DNA from: Actinomadura cremea
GTDB taxonomy: Bacteria > Actinomycetota > Actinomycetes > Streptosporangiales > Streptosporangiaceae
DNA: 64,000 nt
Direction: 5' to 3'
Assembly (NCBI RefSeq): GCF_014648495.1
Contig: NZ_BMRF01000006.1
Location: 1-64,000, forward strand
In this document: one piece after another, positions 35,287 to 43,561 of the stretch
Numbering within the stretch: the first letter of the stretch is position 1
Layout of the letters: each line of letters begins with the position of its first letter
The notes under the pieces: generated by a model
The model's input: only the letters and a program-made list of their open reading frames with translations
What the model was told of the DNA's origin: nothing
Databases searched by the model: none
Program-made: the position numbers and the translations under genes

Positions 35287-35454
35287 ATGGCGGCGATGAA
35301 GCCGCGGACGGGAGACGGTCCGCTCGAAGTGACCAAGGAGGGGCGCGGAATCGTCATGCGGGTCCCTCTCGAAGGCGGTGGCCGCCTTGTGGTCGAGCTG
35401 TCCGCAGACGAGGCCAAGGACCTCGGTGAGGCCCTGAAAGACGTCGTGGGCTGA
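35287..35454 (+). CDS. DUF3117 small protein
   Basis: A 55-residue protein, MAAMKPRTGDGPLEVTKEG followed by GIVMRVPLEGGGRLVVELSA and the acidic helix DEAKDLGEALKDVV. This is the highly conserved actinobacterial DUF3117 family (Rv1211 in M. tuberculosis), found in nearly every actinobacterium next to tag and the glycogen genes. The fold is a short beta-sheet plus helix, function unknown. GGAAGGGG precedes the ATG. It is easily overlooked because a longer frame runs on the other strand. Confidence 0.88.
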   Translation: MAAMKPRTGDGPLEVTKEGRGIVMRVPLEGGGRLVVELSADEAKDLGEALKDVVG

Positions 35455-35551
35455 CGCGCCCCCGCCGAACCCGGCTTGCGGCGACGGTCCCGGCGACGCC
35501 GCCGGGGCCTTCGCCGTTTTCCGCGTTGCCGGCGGCACGCCGTCGCGCGCA

Positions 35552-35615
35552 GGTCGCTTCAGCACAGGGTCGCCTCACCACAGGGTCGCCTCACCACAGG
35601 GTCGCTTCACCACAG
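35552..35615. repeat. Four 16-base tandem repeats before pepA
   Basis: Four consecutive copies of a unit close to GGTCGCCTCACCACAG, with 1-2 substitutions in copies one and four. The array ends 14 bases before the pepA ATG and the last copy runs into the AGGGGGAA ribosome binding site. Possible regulatory direct repeats or replication slippage. Confidence 0.7.
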
Positions 35616-35629
35616 GGGGAACCGTCGTC

Positions 35630-37096
35630 ATGCCCATCGAAACCCGCGTCCGCTCAGCGGGCGGCACCGTCTCCGGGACGGCCGCCGAAGTCGAGGCGGA
35701 GGCCGTCGCGGTACCCGTCCGCTCCGGCCCGGACGGCCCGGTCGCGCCCGCGGCGGAGATCGCGGACCTCCTTCCGTTCGGCCTCGACGAGCTGCTGACC
35801 CTGCACCGCGCCAAGGGCGAGCCGGGCGAGATCGTGGCCGCGCACGTGCCGGTCGACGGCCGCGTCCGCGAGCTGCTGCTGTACGGGGTGGGCGAGGCGC
35901 GCCCGGCCGACCTGCGCAGGGCCGGCGCCGCGCTGGCCCGCCGCGGCCGGGGACGGTCCGCGCTGGTCGCGGGCGTCCCCGACGGCGACCTCGCGGCCTT
36001 CGCGGAGGGCGCGCTGCTCGCCTCCTACCGGTTCACCGCCGGCACCCCGTCCGGCCCCGCCCCCCTCGGCGAGCTGGTCGTGCTCACCGAGGCCGGACCC
36101 GAGGCCGGCGCGGCCGCCCTGGAGCGCGGCACCGCACGCGCCCACGCCGCCGCACGCGCCCGCGACCTGGCCAACACGCCGTCCGCCGAGAAGGACCCGT
36201 CCTGGCTCGCCGCGCAGGCCGCGGACGTCGCGCGGGACGCCGGGCTCGGCATCCGGGTCCGGGACGAGAAGGAACTGGCCGAGGGCGGGTTCGGCGGCCT
36301 CCTCGCGGTCGGCGCCGGGTCCGTCCGGCCGCCCCGGCTGATCGAGCTGACGTACGCCCCGGACGGGACGCCCGACCGGCACGTCGTCCTCGTCGGCAAG
36401 GGCATCACGTTCGACACCGGCGGCCTGCAGCTCAAGCCCAACGCGGGCATGCAGACGATGAAGACCGACATGGCGGGCGGCGGCACCGTCATCGCCGTCA
36501 TGGGCGCCCTGCGCGCCCTCGGCGTCCGCGCCCGCGTCACCGGTCTCGTCGCCGCCGCCGAGAACATGCCGTCGGGGTCGGCCATGCGCCCCGGCGACGT
36601 GATCACCCACTTCGGCGGCCGGACGTCGGAGGTGCTCAACACCGACGCCGAGGGACGGCTCGTCCTCGCCGACGCGCTCGCCTACGCCGCCGCCGAGCTG
36701 GACGCCGACGCCGTCGTCGACGTCGCGACCCTCACCGGCGCCGCGAAGGTGGCGCTCGGCCTGCGGCACGGCGCCCTGTTCGCCTCCGACGACGCCCTCG
36801 CCGGGGCCCTCACCGCCGCCGGCGACGCCGCCGGGGAACCGCTGTGGCGGCTCCCGCTCGTCGACGACTACCGCGCCGCGATCGACTCCGACGTCGCCGA
36901 CCTCGCCAACCTCGGGCGCGGCGGCTACGGCGGCGGCGCGATCACCGCCGCGCTGTTCCTGCGCGAGTTCGCCGGCGACCGCCCGTGGGCGCACCTGGAC
37001 ATCGCGGGCCCCGGCCGCGCGGCGTCCGACGACGCCGAGATCACGCGCGGCGCCACCGGGTACGGCACCCGGCTGCTGCTGGAGTGGCTGTCCTAG
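35630..37096 (+). CDS. pepA: Leucyl aminopeptidase, M17 family
   Basis: A 488-residue cytosolic di-zinc aminopeptidase that releases N-terminal residues during peptide turnover. The C-terminal catalytic domain contains VLVGKGITFDTGGLQLKP (catalytic Lys and metal ligand Asp), MKTDMAGGGTV, and the M17 signature NTDAEGRLVLADAL with the catalytic Arg. The N-terminal domain (about 1-165) is more variable. ATG at 35630 with AGGGGGAA upstream. Length is normal for the family. It is convergent with the membrane protein gene at 37127; a CCGCACG/CGTGCGG hairpin covers that gene's stop codon. Confidence 0.94.
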   Translation: MPIETRVRSAGGTVSGTAAEVEAEAVAVPVRSGPDGPVAPAAEIADLLPFGLDELLTLHRAKGEPGEIVAAHVPVDGRVRELLLYGVGEARPADLRRAGAALARRGRGRSALVAGVPDGDLAAFAEGALLASYRFTAGTPSGPAPLGELVVLTEAGPEAGAAALERGTARAHAAARARDLANTPSAEKDPSWLAAQAADVARDAGLGIRVRDEKELAEGGFGGLLAVGAGSVRPPRLIELTYAPDGTPDRHVVLVGKGITFDTGGLQLKPNAGMQTMKTDMAGGGTVIAVMGALRALGVRARVTGLVAAAENMPSGSAMRPGDVITHFGGRTSEVLNTDAEGRLVLADALAYAAAELDADAVVDVATLTGAAKVALGLRHGALFASDDALAGALTAAGDAAGEPLWRLPLVDDYRAAIDSDVADLANLGRGGYGGGAITAALFLREFAGDRPWAHLDIAGPGRAASDDAEITRGATGYGTRLLLEWLS

Positions 37097-37126
37097 GGGA
37101 TTCCGGCCCGGCCGGCCGCCGCACGG

Positions 37127-37777
37127 TCACTTCGTGCGGCGGTCGATCACCGGGATCCGGCGGCGGCGCCGCGCCTGCCTGACCACCTCGGGCAGGGACG
37201 CGTCCCAGCCCGGCTCCACCGGGAACGCCCACGGTTCCGCGGCGGCCGTCTCCGGCAGGTCCCGCAGCGTCAGCGCCACGAGCGCCGGGCGCTCCGCCGT
37301 CCGCGCCAGCTCCGCCAGCTCCGGCGTCGGCAGGAACACCAGGTGGTCGCGCACGCCGCCGCGCGCCCCGGACACCCCGCGCCGGATCGCCGCCATCGCC
37401 GCGACGTCGTCCCAGGCGAGCGTCCGCCCGAACCGCTTCGGCAGCGGCCAGCGCGCCGGGCGCCGCACCCCGCCCGCGTCGAACTCCAGGACGGGACGCC
37501 GCACGGCGAGCTCGCCGATCGACGCCAGCAGGCCCCACCCGAACAGGACGATCCCGCCCGCGCCGAGCACGACCACCACGACGCTCCCGAGGCCGCCGCC
37601 GCGCATCACCCCGCCGGCGACGAACCCGACCGACGCCAGGAACAGGATCAGCAGCGCCAGCGAGCGCCAGATCCCCCGCCACCCGATCCGGTCGCGGACG
37701 GCGAACACGCCTTCGTCCCGCCCGGTCCCGATGCCGGGTTCGGTGCCGGTCCCGGTCTCGGCCTCCGCACCGTCCAC
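37127..37777 (-). CDS. Predicted membrane protein, PH-domain-like
   Basis: A 216-residue protein with two adjacent membrane helices (ILFLASVGFVAGGVM and VVVVVLGAGGIVLFGWGLLA, about 40-90) followed by a cytoplasmic domain with the pattern VLEFDAGGVRRPARWPLPKR, which resembles bacterial PH-like domains. Family function unknown. The GTG at 37777 lies 5 bases after the stop of the O-methyltransferase gene; no strong ribosome binding site is seen. The extreme N-terminus (AEAETGTGTEPGIGTG) is low-complexity. Probably cotranscribed with the methyltransferase. Confidence 0.65.
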   Translation of the reverse strand: MDGAEAETGTGTEPGIGTGRDEGVFAVRDRIGWRGIWRSLALLILFLASVGFVAGGVMRGGGLGSVVVVVLGAGGIVLFGWGLLASIGELAVRRPVLEFDAGGVRRPARWPLPKRFGRTLAWDDVAAMAAIRRGVSGARGGVRDHLVFLPTPELAELARTAERPALVALTLRDLPETAAAEPWAFPVEPGWDASLPEVVRQARRRRRIPVIDRRTK

Positions 37778-37782
37778 GGCGG

Positions 37783-38385
37783 TCAGTCGCGCTTGACGGC
37801 GCAGAGCAGGCCGTCGCCGACCGGGAGCAGCAGCGGGACGAGCCGTTCGTCGTCGGCGACCGCCCGGTGCACGTCCCGGATCGCCTCGGTCACGGGATCG
37901 CGGACCTGCGCGTCGGCCACCCGGTGGTGCCACAGCGCGTTGTCGAACGCGACGACGCCGCCCGGCCGCAGCAGCCGCAGCGCCGCCGTCAGGTACTCGG
38001 GGTACTCCTGCTTCACGGCGTCGCAGAACACCATGTCGTAGGCGCCGTCGGTGAGCCTCGGCAGCACCTCCAGCGCCGGTCCGCTGATCATGCGGGTGCG
38101 GAACGAGCCGAGGCCCGCCTCCCGGTACGCCTGCTTGGCCAGCCGCTGGTTCTCCGGCTCGATGTCCACGCTCGTCAGCACCGCGTCCGGCGGCATCCCG
38201 CGCATCAGGTAGACGCCGGACACGCCGCAGCCCGAGCCGACCTCCACGACCGTCCGGGCGCCGATCAGGGTCGCGAGGAATCGCAGCGCCGCCCCGCCGG
38301 CGGGTCCGATCGGCTGCGCGCCGACCTCCTCGCCGCGCCGCCGGGCGTCCCGGAGCGGCTCGTCTTCGGGGTGGAAATCCTCCAC
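37783..38385 (-). CDS. O-methyltransferase (Rv1220c-like), start uncertain
   Basis: A SAM-dependent class I methyltransferase of the catechol-O-methyltransferase type: TVVEVGSGCGVSGVYL (SAM motif I), LTSVDIEPENQRLAKQAY (motif II) and DMVFCDAVKQEYPEYL. In M. tuberculosis the homologue Rv1220c lies immediately before sigE, in the same divergent arrangement as here. The coordinates use the GTG at 38385, but no ribosome binding site precedes it; a strong GAGGAGG lies upstream, followed after 5 bases by ATC (38415) and, further, ATT (38406). The residues so added ([11 protein letters not shown]) fit the helix found upstream in homologues, so translation may start at a non-AUG codon. The substrate is unknown. 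Confidence 0.85.
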   Translation of the reverse strand: MEDFHPEDEPLRDARRRGEEVGAQPIGPAGGAALRFLATLIGARTVVEVGSGCGVSGVYLMRGMPPDAVLTSVDIEPENQRLAKQAYREAGLGSFRTRMISGPALEVLPRLTDGAYDMVFCDAVKQEYPEYLTAALRLLRPGGVVAFDNALWHHRVADAQVRDPVTEAIRDVHRAVADDERLVPLLLPVGDGLLCAVKRD

Positions 38386-38473
38386 GTAGGCCAGGGTGGC
38401 CTGAATGGCGTCGATGGCTGCCTCCTCGCGGGACCCCCGCCTGGCTCATGCTGGAAAGACCATATCGTTGACA

Positions 38474-38500
38474 GGGAACCAACTGGCGTTTCAGCGCGTT
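38474..38500 (+). promoter_or_regulatory. ECF (SigE-type) promoter before sigE
   Basis: GGGAACC (38474-38480), 16 bases, CGTT (38497-38500). This matches the SigE-type -35/-10 consensus of actinobacteria and suggests sigE activates its own transcription. The implied leader to ATG 38636 is about 130 bases. Confidence 0.75.
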
Positions 38501-38635
38501 GTAACCAGCGAAAGCGTCCACCCTGATGGACGGGAGAACCAGCCGTCGAACCCGCACAGCCGCCCCAGCCCAGGCGAGACCGTGCCGTTCCAAGACGAGG
38601 TCTTGGGTGACACCAGAGAGGAACAGCCCGGCACC

Positions 38636-39415
38636 ATGGGAGTCGCAGCACTCAGTTTCAGAAGCGCTGTGGGCGTCGGCGCCAGGCAGGGGCATGGCAG
38701 CGCCGTCCGCACCCGCGAGAACGCACCCGAAGCCGAGTGGGCACCGCCGTCGTGGGACGAGGTCGTCCGCGAGCACTCGGGCCGCGTGTACCGGCTCGCG
38801 TACCGGCTGACCGGCAACCAGCACGACGCCGAGGACCTCACGCAGGAGGTCTTCGTCCGCGTGTTCCGGTCGCTGGCCAACTACACGCCCGGAACGTTCG
38901 AAGGCTGGCTGCACCGCATCACCACGAACCTGTTCCTCGACCAGGCGCGGCGCAAGCAGCGCATCCGGTTCGAGGGCCTCGCCGACGACGCCGCCGAGCG
39001 CATCCAGGGCCGCGAGCCGACCCCGGCGCAGGCGTACGACGACACCAACTTCGACGCCGACGTGCAGGCCGCCCTCGACGCCCTCGCGCCCGACTACCGC
39101 GCGGCCGTCGTGCTCTGCGACATCGAGGGCCTCTCCTACGAGGAGATCTCCGCGACCCTCGGGGTGAAGCTCGGCACCGTCCGCAGCCGCATCCACCGGG
39201 GCCGCGCCCAACTGCGCGAGGCGCTCGACCACCGGGCCCCCACCAGGCGCAGGCCCGGAACGAGGAACGAGCGGTTCCCGGCCGGGGCCGCGGTCGCCGC
39301 CGCGGACGTCCAGGTGGGCGCGGGGGCGCCCGTGGAGGGCGTCGCCGCCGCGGCGGCGGACACCGCGGCGCCCGGGGGCGCCACCGCGGCGGAGTACCGG
39401 CCGGAGGACGCGTAG
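38636..39415 (+). CDS. sigE: ECF RNA polymerase sigma factor SigE
   Basis: A 259-residue ECF sigma factor, close in length to M. tuberculosis SigE (257). Sigma2 ([20 protein letters not shown], then [14 protein letters not shown]) and sigma4 ([35 protein letters not shown]) are intact; the last 50 residues are an Ala-rich tail. It directs the cell-envelope stress response. The gene is followed by an HxxxCxxC zinc anti-sigma factor, an RseB-like protein and htrA, and has an ECF-type promoter of its own. The ATG at 38636 gives the expected N-terminus; other in-frame starts upstream lie in the leader. Confidence 0.93.
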   Translation: MGVAALSFRSAVGVGARQGHGSAVRTRENAPEAEWAPPSWDEVVREHSGRVYRLAYRLTGNQHDAEDLTQEVFVRVFRSLANYTPGTFEGWLHRITTNLFLDQARRKQRIRFEGLADDAAERIQGREPTPAQAYDDTNFDADVQAALDALAPDYRAAVVLCDIEGLSYEEISATLGVKLGTVRSRIHRGRAQLREALDHRAPTRRRPGTRNERFPAGAAVAAADVQVGAGAPVEGVAAAAADTAAPGGATAAEYRPEDA

Positions 39416-39473
39416 CGAACCGGCGCGCGGGGTCGCGCCGCGCATGATCTGAACGGAACGACGAGGGAGCCGC

Positions 39474-40202
39474 GTGAGTTGTCTGGGGGAACGTCTGACC
39501 GCGCTGGTCGACGGTGAGCTGGGACACGACGAGCGTGAGCGTGCGCTCGCCCATCTCGCGGCGTGCGCCATGTGCCGGGCGGAGGCCGCTACCCTGCGCG
39601 GCCTCAAGGGCCGCCTGCGCGGGCTCGGGGGCGCCCCCGAGCCCGGCGCCGACGACCTCCCCACCGACGACTTCGTGACCCGGCTCCGCGCCCTCGGCGG
39701 CGCCGCCGCACCCGTCGAGCCCCCGCCGGGTCCGCCCGTCCCGCCCGTCCCGCCCGATGAGCCCACCGTGACGTCCGGACGTCCCGTCCGCCCGCGTCGA
39801 TCATCCGTCCGTCCGTCCCGTCCGGTCCGCGCGGCGGCGTTCGCGGGCCCGCGCGACACGCGCCCGGCGGGGCACGCCGCGACGCTCGCCCGTCCCCGCC
39901 GCCGCTACCTGGTGATGGGCGCGGCGACGCTCGTCCTCGGCCTCGGCACCGCCTCGTACGCGGCCGGCGCCCGGCAGCAGGGGCCCGCGGTCACGCCCGA
40001 GTTCGACCGGTTCGCCGTCGAGCACGCGATGACCTCGGGCGACGCCCCGGTGACCGGCGACGATCCCCGGACGCTCGGCGAGGTCGGCGCGCGCTCACCG
40101 CAGAGCGCGTCTCCGGGCGCGGTCGCGCCCGGCCGGGCGACGCCGAGCACAGGGCCGGTCGCGTCCCCGGTCGCCTCCGTTCCGGTCCACGCGGGGCCGT
40201 GA
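39474..40202 (+). CDS. rseA: Zinc-binding anti-sigma factor RseA
   Basis: A 242-residue membrane protein that should bind and inactivate SigE. The anti-sigma domain has the zinc motif His27-xxx-Cys31-xx-Cys34 (AHLAACAMCRAE). A long Pro/Arg-rich linker leads to a membrane helix near residues 143-165 (RYLVMGAATLVLGLGTASYA), and the C-terminal 75 residues are extracytoplasmic. M. tuberculosis RseA lacks the membrane anchor, so this longer form resembles the Gram-negative transmembrane anti-sigma proteins. GTG at 39474 with GAGGGAGC upstream. The stop overlaps the next gene start by 4 bases. Confidence 0.88.
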   Translation: MSCLGERLTALVDGELGHDERERALAHLAACAMCRAEAATLRGLKGRLRGLGGAPEPGADDLPTDDFVTRLRALGGAAAPVEPPPGPPVPPVPPDEPTVTSGRPVRPRRSSVRPSRPVRAAAFAGPRDTRPAGHAATLARPRRRYLVMGAATLVLGLGTASYAAGARQQGPAVTPEFDRFAVEHAMTSGDAPVTGDDPRTLGEVGARSPQSASPGAVAPGRATPSTGPVASPVASVPVHAGP

Positions 40203-41455
40203 CCGCGGCGTCCAGCGCGGCCCACCGACGGCGCCGCGCCGTGGTCACGGGCGGTATCGCGGGCGCGCTCGCCCTGGTCGTCGCCCTCACCGGCGACCCC
40301 GTGTCGGCCCGCCGGGTCCGCAGCGATCCGAGCGCCGTGGGCCTGCTGCGCGCCGCCGCCGACGCCGCCCGCCGCGTGCCCTACGAGGGCCTGCGGGTGC
40401 TGACGACCCGTTCCCGCGAACGCTCGGCGACGTCCCAGGCGATGGTCGTGCACCGGCCCGGCGAAGGCATCCGCTACACCGCACCGTCCGGCACCTCCGG
40501 GTATCGGCCGGAATCGGCCGCCGGGGAGACGACGGGGTTCACGTCCGAGACCCTCGAGCTCCTCACCCGCAACTACACGGTCGTCCAGACCGCGGACGCC
40601 GCCAGGTGCGGCCGTCCCGCCCACGTCGTCGAGGCGCGCCGCACCGACGGGACGCTCGCCGGGCGCTTCTGGCTCGACGCCGAGACCGGCCTGATGCTCC
40701 ACCGCGAGCTGGTCGACGCGTCCGGGCGGGCCGTCGTCTCCACCGGCTTCACCGAGATCAGCTTCGCCGTGCCCGCCCCGTCCGGCGGGACGGACGGAGC
40801 CCCGTCCGACGGCTCCGGTGGGACGTCCGACGGGTCCGGTGGAGCGCTCGACGGGTCCGGTGGGACGTCCGGCGAGTCCGTTGGGGCGCCTGACGGATCC
40901 GGTGGCGAGTCGTCCGGCGGTGGGACGTCCGGTGGCGCGGGCGATGCCCCCGCGCGCCCGCTGAGCCGCCGCGGCAGCACCCTCGCCGACACTCCGGAGC
41001 AGCCCGCGGCCACCGGCGGCACCGCCGCGGCCGCCGAGCCCCTCGACGACGCGACCCTCGCCGACCTGCGCGCCGAGGGCTGGCCGATCCCCGCCCTCCT
41101 GTCCGGCGGCCTCACCCTGCACGACGTCCGCCGCGGCGACGGCGACCTGCACCTCAGCTACTCCGACGGCCTCGCGGCCGTCTCGGTGTTCGTCCAGCGC
41201 GGCGCCCTCGACGAGGCCCGCATGCGGGGCTGGGACAAGAGCACCCGTCAGGGCCGCACCGTCTACCACCGCGCGGCACTGCGCCGCTGGGCCGTGTCCG
41301 CCGGTGACGGGTTCGTCTACACGGTGCTCACCGACGGCCCGTCCGCCACCGCCGAGACGGTCGCCCGCGACCTGCCCGGCGGCTCGGGTGCGGCGTGGGC
41401 GCGGCTCGACCGCGGCGCCCGCCGCCTCGCGTCCGCGGTCAACCCGTTCGACTGA
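40199..41455 (+). CDS. Exported RseB/MucB-like sigma-E regulatory protein
   Basis: A 418-residue exported protein with an N-terminal membrane segment (GGIAGALALVVALTG), a LolA-like beta domain (LRAAADAARRVPYEGLRVLT, then FWLDAETGLMLHRELVDASG typical of MucB/RseB), a low-complexity linker (Gly/Ser/Thr/Asp repeats with units such as DGSGGTS, encoded at 40786-40945) and a C-terminal MucB-like domain. RseB normally binds the periplasmic part of RseA and senses misfolded protein or lipid. GTG start overlaps the rseA stop by 4 bases. RseB-like partners of SigE are not usual in mycobacteria. Confidence 0.82.
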   Translation: MTAASSAAHRRRRAVVTGGIAGALALVVALTGDPVSARRVRSDPSAVGLLRAAADAARRVPYEGLRVLTTRSRERSATSQAMVVHRPGEGIRYTAPSGTSGYRPESAAGETTGFTSETLELLTRNYTVVQTADAARCGRPAHVVEARRTDGTLAGRFWLDAETGLMLHRELVDASGRAVVSTGFTEISFAVPAPSGGTDGAPSDGSGGTSDGSGGALDGSGGTSGESVGAPDGSGGESSGGGTSGGAGDAPARPLSRRGSTLADTPEQPAATGGTAAAAEPLDDATLADLRAEGWPIPALLSGGLTLHDVRRGDGDLHLSYSDGLAAVSVFVQRGALDEARMRGWDKSTRQGRTVYHRAALRRWAVSAGDGFVYTVLTDGPSATAETVARDLPGGSGAAWARLDRGARRLASAVNPFD

Positions 41456-41605
41456 CCGTTCGGCCGACCGCCCGGCCGGGCCGCCCGCGGACGATGGATA
41501 GCCTTGGTGCGTTGGGCGGGCCGTGCTTCGCTTACGCTCGCCACATGCCTCACGGGGCAGCATGAGCACGGATGACGAGGACCATGCTCGGTAGGAGAGA
41601 TGGGG

Positions 41606-43459
41606 ATGACGGAAGACAACCGCGGGCCGTTCCGGGCTTCCACGGAGGACGATGACGCCGTCCCCGAGTCCGAGCGGCAGGAGGCGGCGACTCCTCCCGA
41701 GACGGTGACCGACCAGGAGATGCCCGTGGACCGGTGGGACGACCGGGCGGACGACGACCCGGCCGAACGGCCCGAGGGGGAGCCCGAGGCGTCCGACTCC
41801 GATCCGTCGGAGCGGCCGGGCGCCACCGGGAGCCCTGGCGGGGACCGCCTGGTCGCGGGGGGCGCGGACAACGGATTCGCGCCGCCGGACGGCCCGTTCG
41901 GCGAGACCGCCGAGGACATCCCGGCGCAGGACGCCGGGCAGGCCGGCTCGCCGCGGGACCCCGCCGCCCTCGGCATGGGACCGCAGGAGGTCCCGCTGCA
42001 GGACGGGGCCGCGCGGGACGTGCCCCCGCCGCCGTCCCTCGACAAGCACGCGCCGGCCGGTCAGCCCCCGCCGGCGCCGGACGGACCCGACGGCCGGCCG
42101 CGGCCCGGGTTCGTCCCCTACGACCAGCCCTCGCCCGCGCCGGGCGGCATGTACGGCAACGGCGGCTGGGCGCAGCAGCAGGCGCACCTCGGCCCGCCCC
42201 CCGGCGGGCAGCCGCCCCCCGGCGGGCAGCCGCCCGCCGGGGGCCCGCCGCCCGCGCCGATGGGGCCGCCGCCCGGCGGCCCGCAGCACGCCGGGTTCGG
42301 CATGCCCGCCCCGAACTGGGCGCCGGTGCCCGCACCGCCGCCCACCTCCCGCACCGGGCCGGGCCTCGGCCTGCTCGCCGTCATCGCGCTGATCGTGGCG
42401 CTGGTGGCGGGCGCGGTCGGCGCCGGCGTCGGCGTGATCGCGACCGGCGGCGACGACGGCTCGGTGAGCCTCGGCGGCGGCAGCGGCTCGGCCGGCGGCG
42501 CCGCGCCGAACCGCCCGCCGGACTCGGTGGCGGGCGTCTCGCAGCGGGTCCTGCCCAGCGTCGTGATGATCCGCGTGCAGTCCGCCCAGGGCGAGGTCGG
42601 CGGCACCGGCTTCATCGTCGAGGGCGGCTACATCATCACCAACAACCACGTCGTGTCCGGCGGCGGCACCGGCGGTCGCATCGACGTCGTGTTCAACGAC
42701 AAGAAGACGCTGCCCGCCACGATCAAGGGCACCGACCCCAGCACCGACATCGCGGTGATCAAGCCCGAGGGCAACCACGAGCTCCCGTCGCTGCAGCTCG
42801 GCGACTCCGCCAAGCTCGCCGTCGGCGACCCGGTGATCGCGATCGGCTCGCCGCTCGGCCTGCAGGGCTCGGTCACCACCGGGATCGTCTCGTCCCTCAA
42901 CCGGGCGGTGCCGATCGGCGAGGAGGGCGGCGGCGACTCGTCCTACCTCAACGCCATCCAGACGGACGCGGCCATCAACCCCGGCAACTCGGGCGGCCCG
43001 CTGGTCGACATGAAGGGACGCGTGATCGGCATCAACACCGCGATCGCGACCGTCGGCGGCCAGACGATGGGCGGCGAGCAGCAGGGCGGCAACATCGGCC
43101 TCGGCTTCGCGATCCCGATCAACCAGGGCAAGCGGATCGCCGAGGAGATCATCCGGAGCGGGAAGGTCCGGCAGGCGCAGCTCGGCGTCCTGCCCGACCC
43201 GCGCTACCAGCAGGGCGGCGCGCGGATCCTGCCGGAACCGATCCAGGGCCAGCAGCCGGTCACGCCGAACGGCCCGGCCGACAAGGCCGGGATCAAGCCC
43301 GGCGACGTCATCACCAAGATCGACGATCGGCCGATCCAGGACGCCACCGACCTGATCGCGCAGATCCGCAGCCGGGCGCCCGGCGACCAGATCAGGGTGA
43401 CCTACGAGCGGGACGGCAAGGAGAACACCGTCTCGCTGACACTGGGCGCCGCGTCGTAG
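41606..43459 (+). CDS. htrA: Membrane-anchored HtrA serine protease with PDZ domain
   Basis: A 617-residue protein: a disordered acidic and Pro/Gly-rich cytoplasmic N-terminus (about 1-240, with GPPPGGQPP-type repeats), one membrane helix (LLAVIALIVALVAGAVGAG), a trypsin-like protease domain and a C-terminal PDZ domain (about 520-610). The catalytic triad is His348 (TNNHVV), Asp381 (STDIAV) and Ser462 (GNSGGPL). It should degrade misfolded extracytoplasmic proteins and, in other systems, cleaves the anti-sigma factor or RseB. ATG at 41606 is favoured since AGGAG lies 8 bases before it; the ATG at 41600 is too close. It follows the RseB-like gene after 150 bases without a SigE-type promoter in between. 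Confidence 0.92.
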   Translation: MTEDNRGPFRASTEDDDAVPESERQEAATPPETVTDQEMPVDRWDDRADDDPAERPEGEPEASDSDPSERPGATGSPGGDRLVAGGADNGFAPPDGPFGETAEDIPAQDAGQAGSPRDPAALGMGPQEVPLQDGAARDVPPPPSLDKHAPAGQPPPAPDGPDGRPRPGFVPYDQPSPAPGGMYGNGGWAQQQAHLGPPPGGQPPPGGQPPAGGPPPAPMGPPPGGPQHAGFGMPAPNWAPVPAPPPTSRTGPGLGLLAVIALIVALVAGAVGAGVGVIATGGDDGSVSLGGGSGSAGGAAPNRPPDSVAGVSQRVLPSVVMIRVQSAQGEVGGTGFIVEGGYIITNNHVVSGGGTGGRIDVVFNDKKTLPATIKGTDPSTDIAVIKPEGNHELPSLQLGDSAKLAVGDPVIAIGSPLGLQGSVTTGIVSSLNRAVPIGEEGGGDSSYLNAIQTDAAINPGNSGGPLVDMKGRVIGINTAIATVGGQTMGGEQQGGNIGLGFAIPINQGKRIAEEIIRSGKVRQAQLGVLPDPRYQQGGARILPEPIQGQQPVTPNGPADKAGIKPGDVITKIDDRPIQDATDLIAQIRSRAPGDQIRVTYERDGKENTVSLTLGAAS

Positions 43460-43508
43460 TCTCGGGGGAGATGTTCAGGTCCGGTTCATCCGGGCTGCGG
43501 ATACGCTG

Positions 43509-43538
43509 GGGGGACCGGCCCGCGCGGGCCGGTCCCCC
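43509..43538. other. Perfect hairpin in the htrA-tatB spacer
   Basis: 13-base perfect arms (GGGGGACCGGCCC) around a GCGC loop, ending 23 bases before the tatB start. It could be a terminator of htrA or a leader structure of tatB. A TACGCT hexamer (43502-43507) lies just upstream. Confidence 0.55.
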
Positions 43539-43561
43539 AGGCATGGCGTGTGGAGGTCGGT

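Noticed and set aside
38526-38810. Possible upstream reading frame in the sigE leader
   Set aside because: No ribosome binding site, Arg-rich and overlapping sigE in another frame.
39905-42778. A minus-strand open frame of about 950 codons opposite rseA, rseB-like and htrA
   Set aside because: No family resemblance and complementary to three clear genes with ribosome binding sites.
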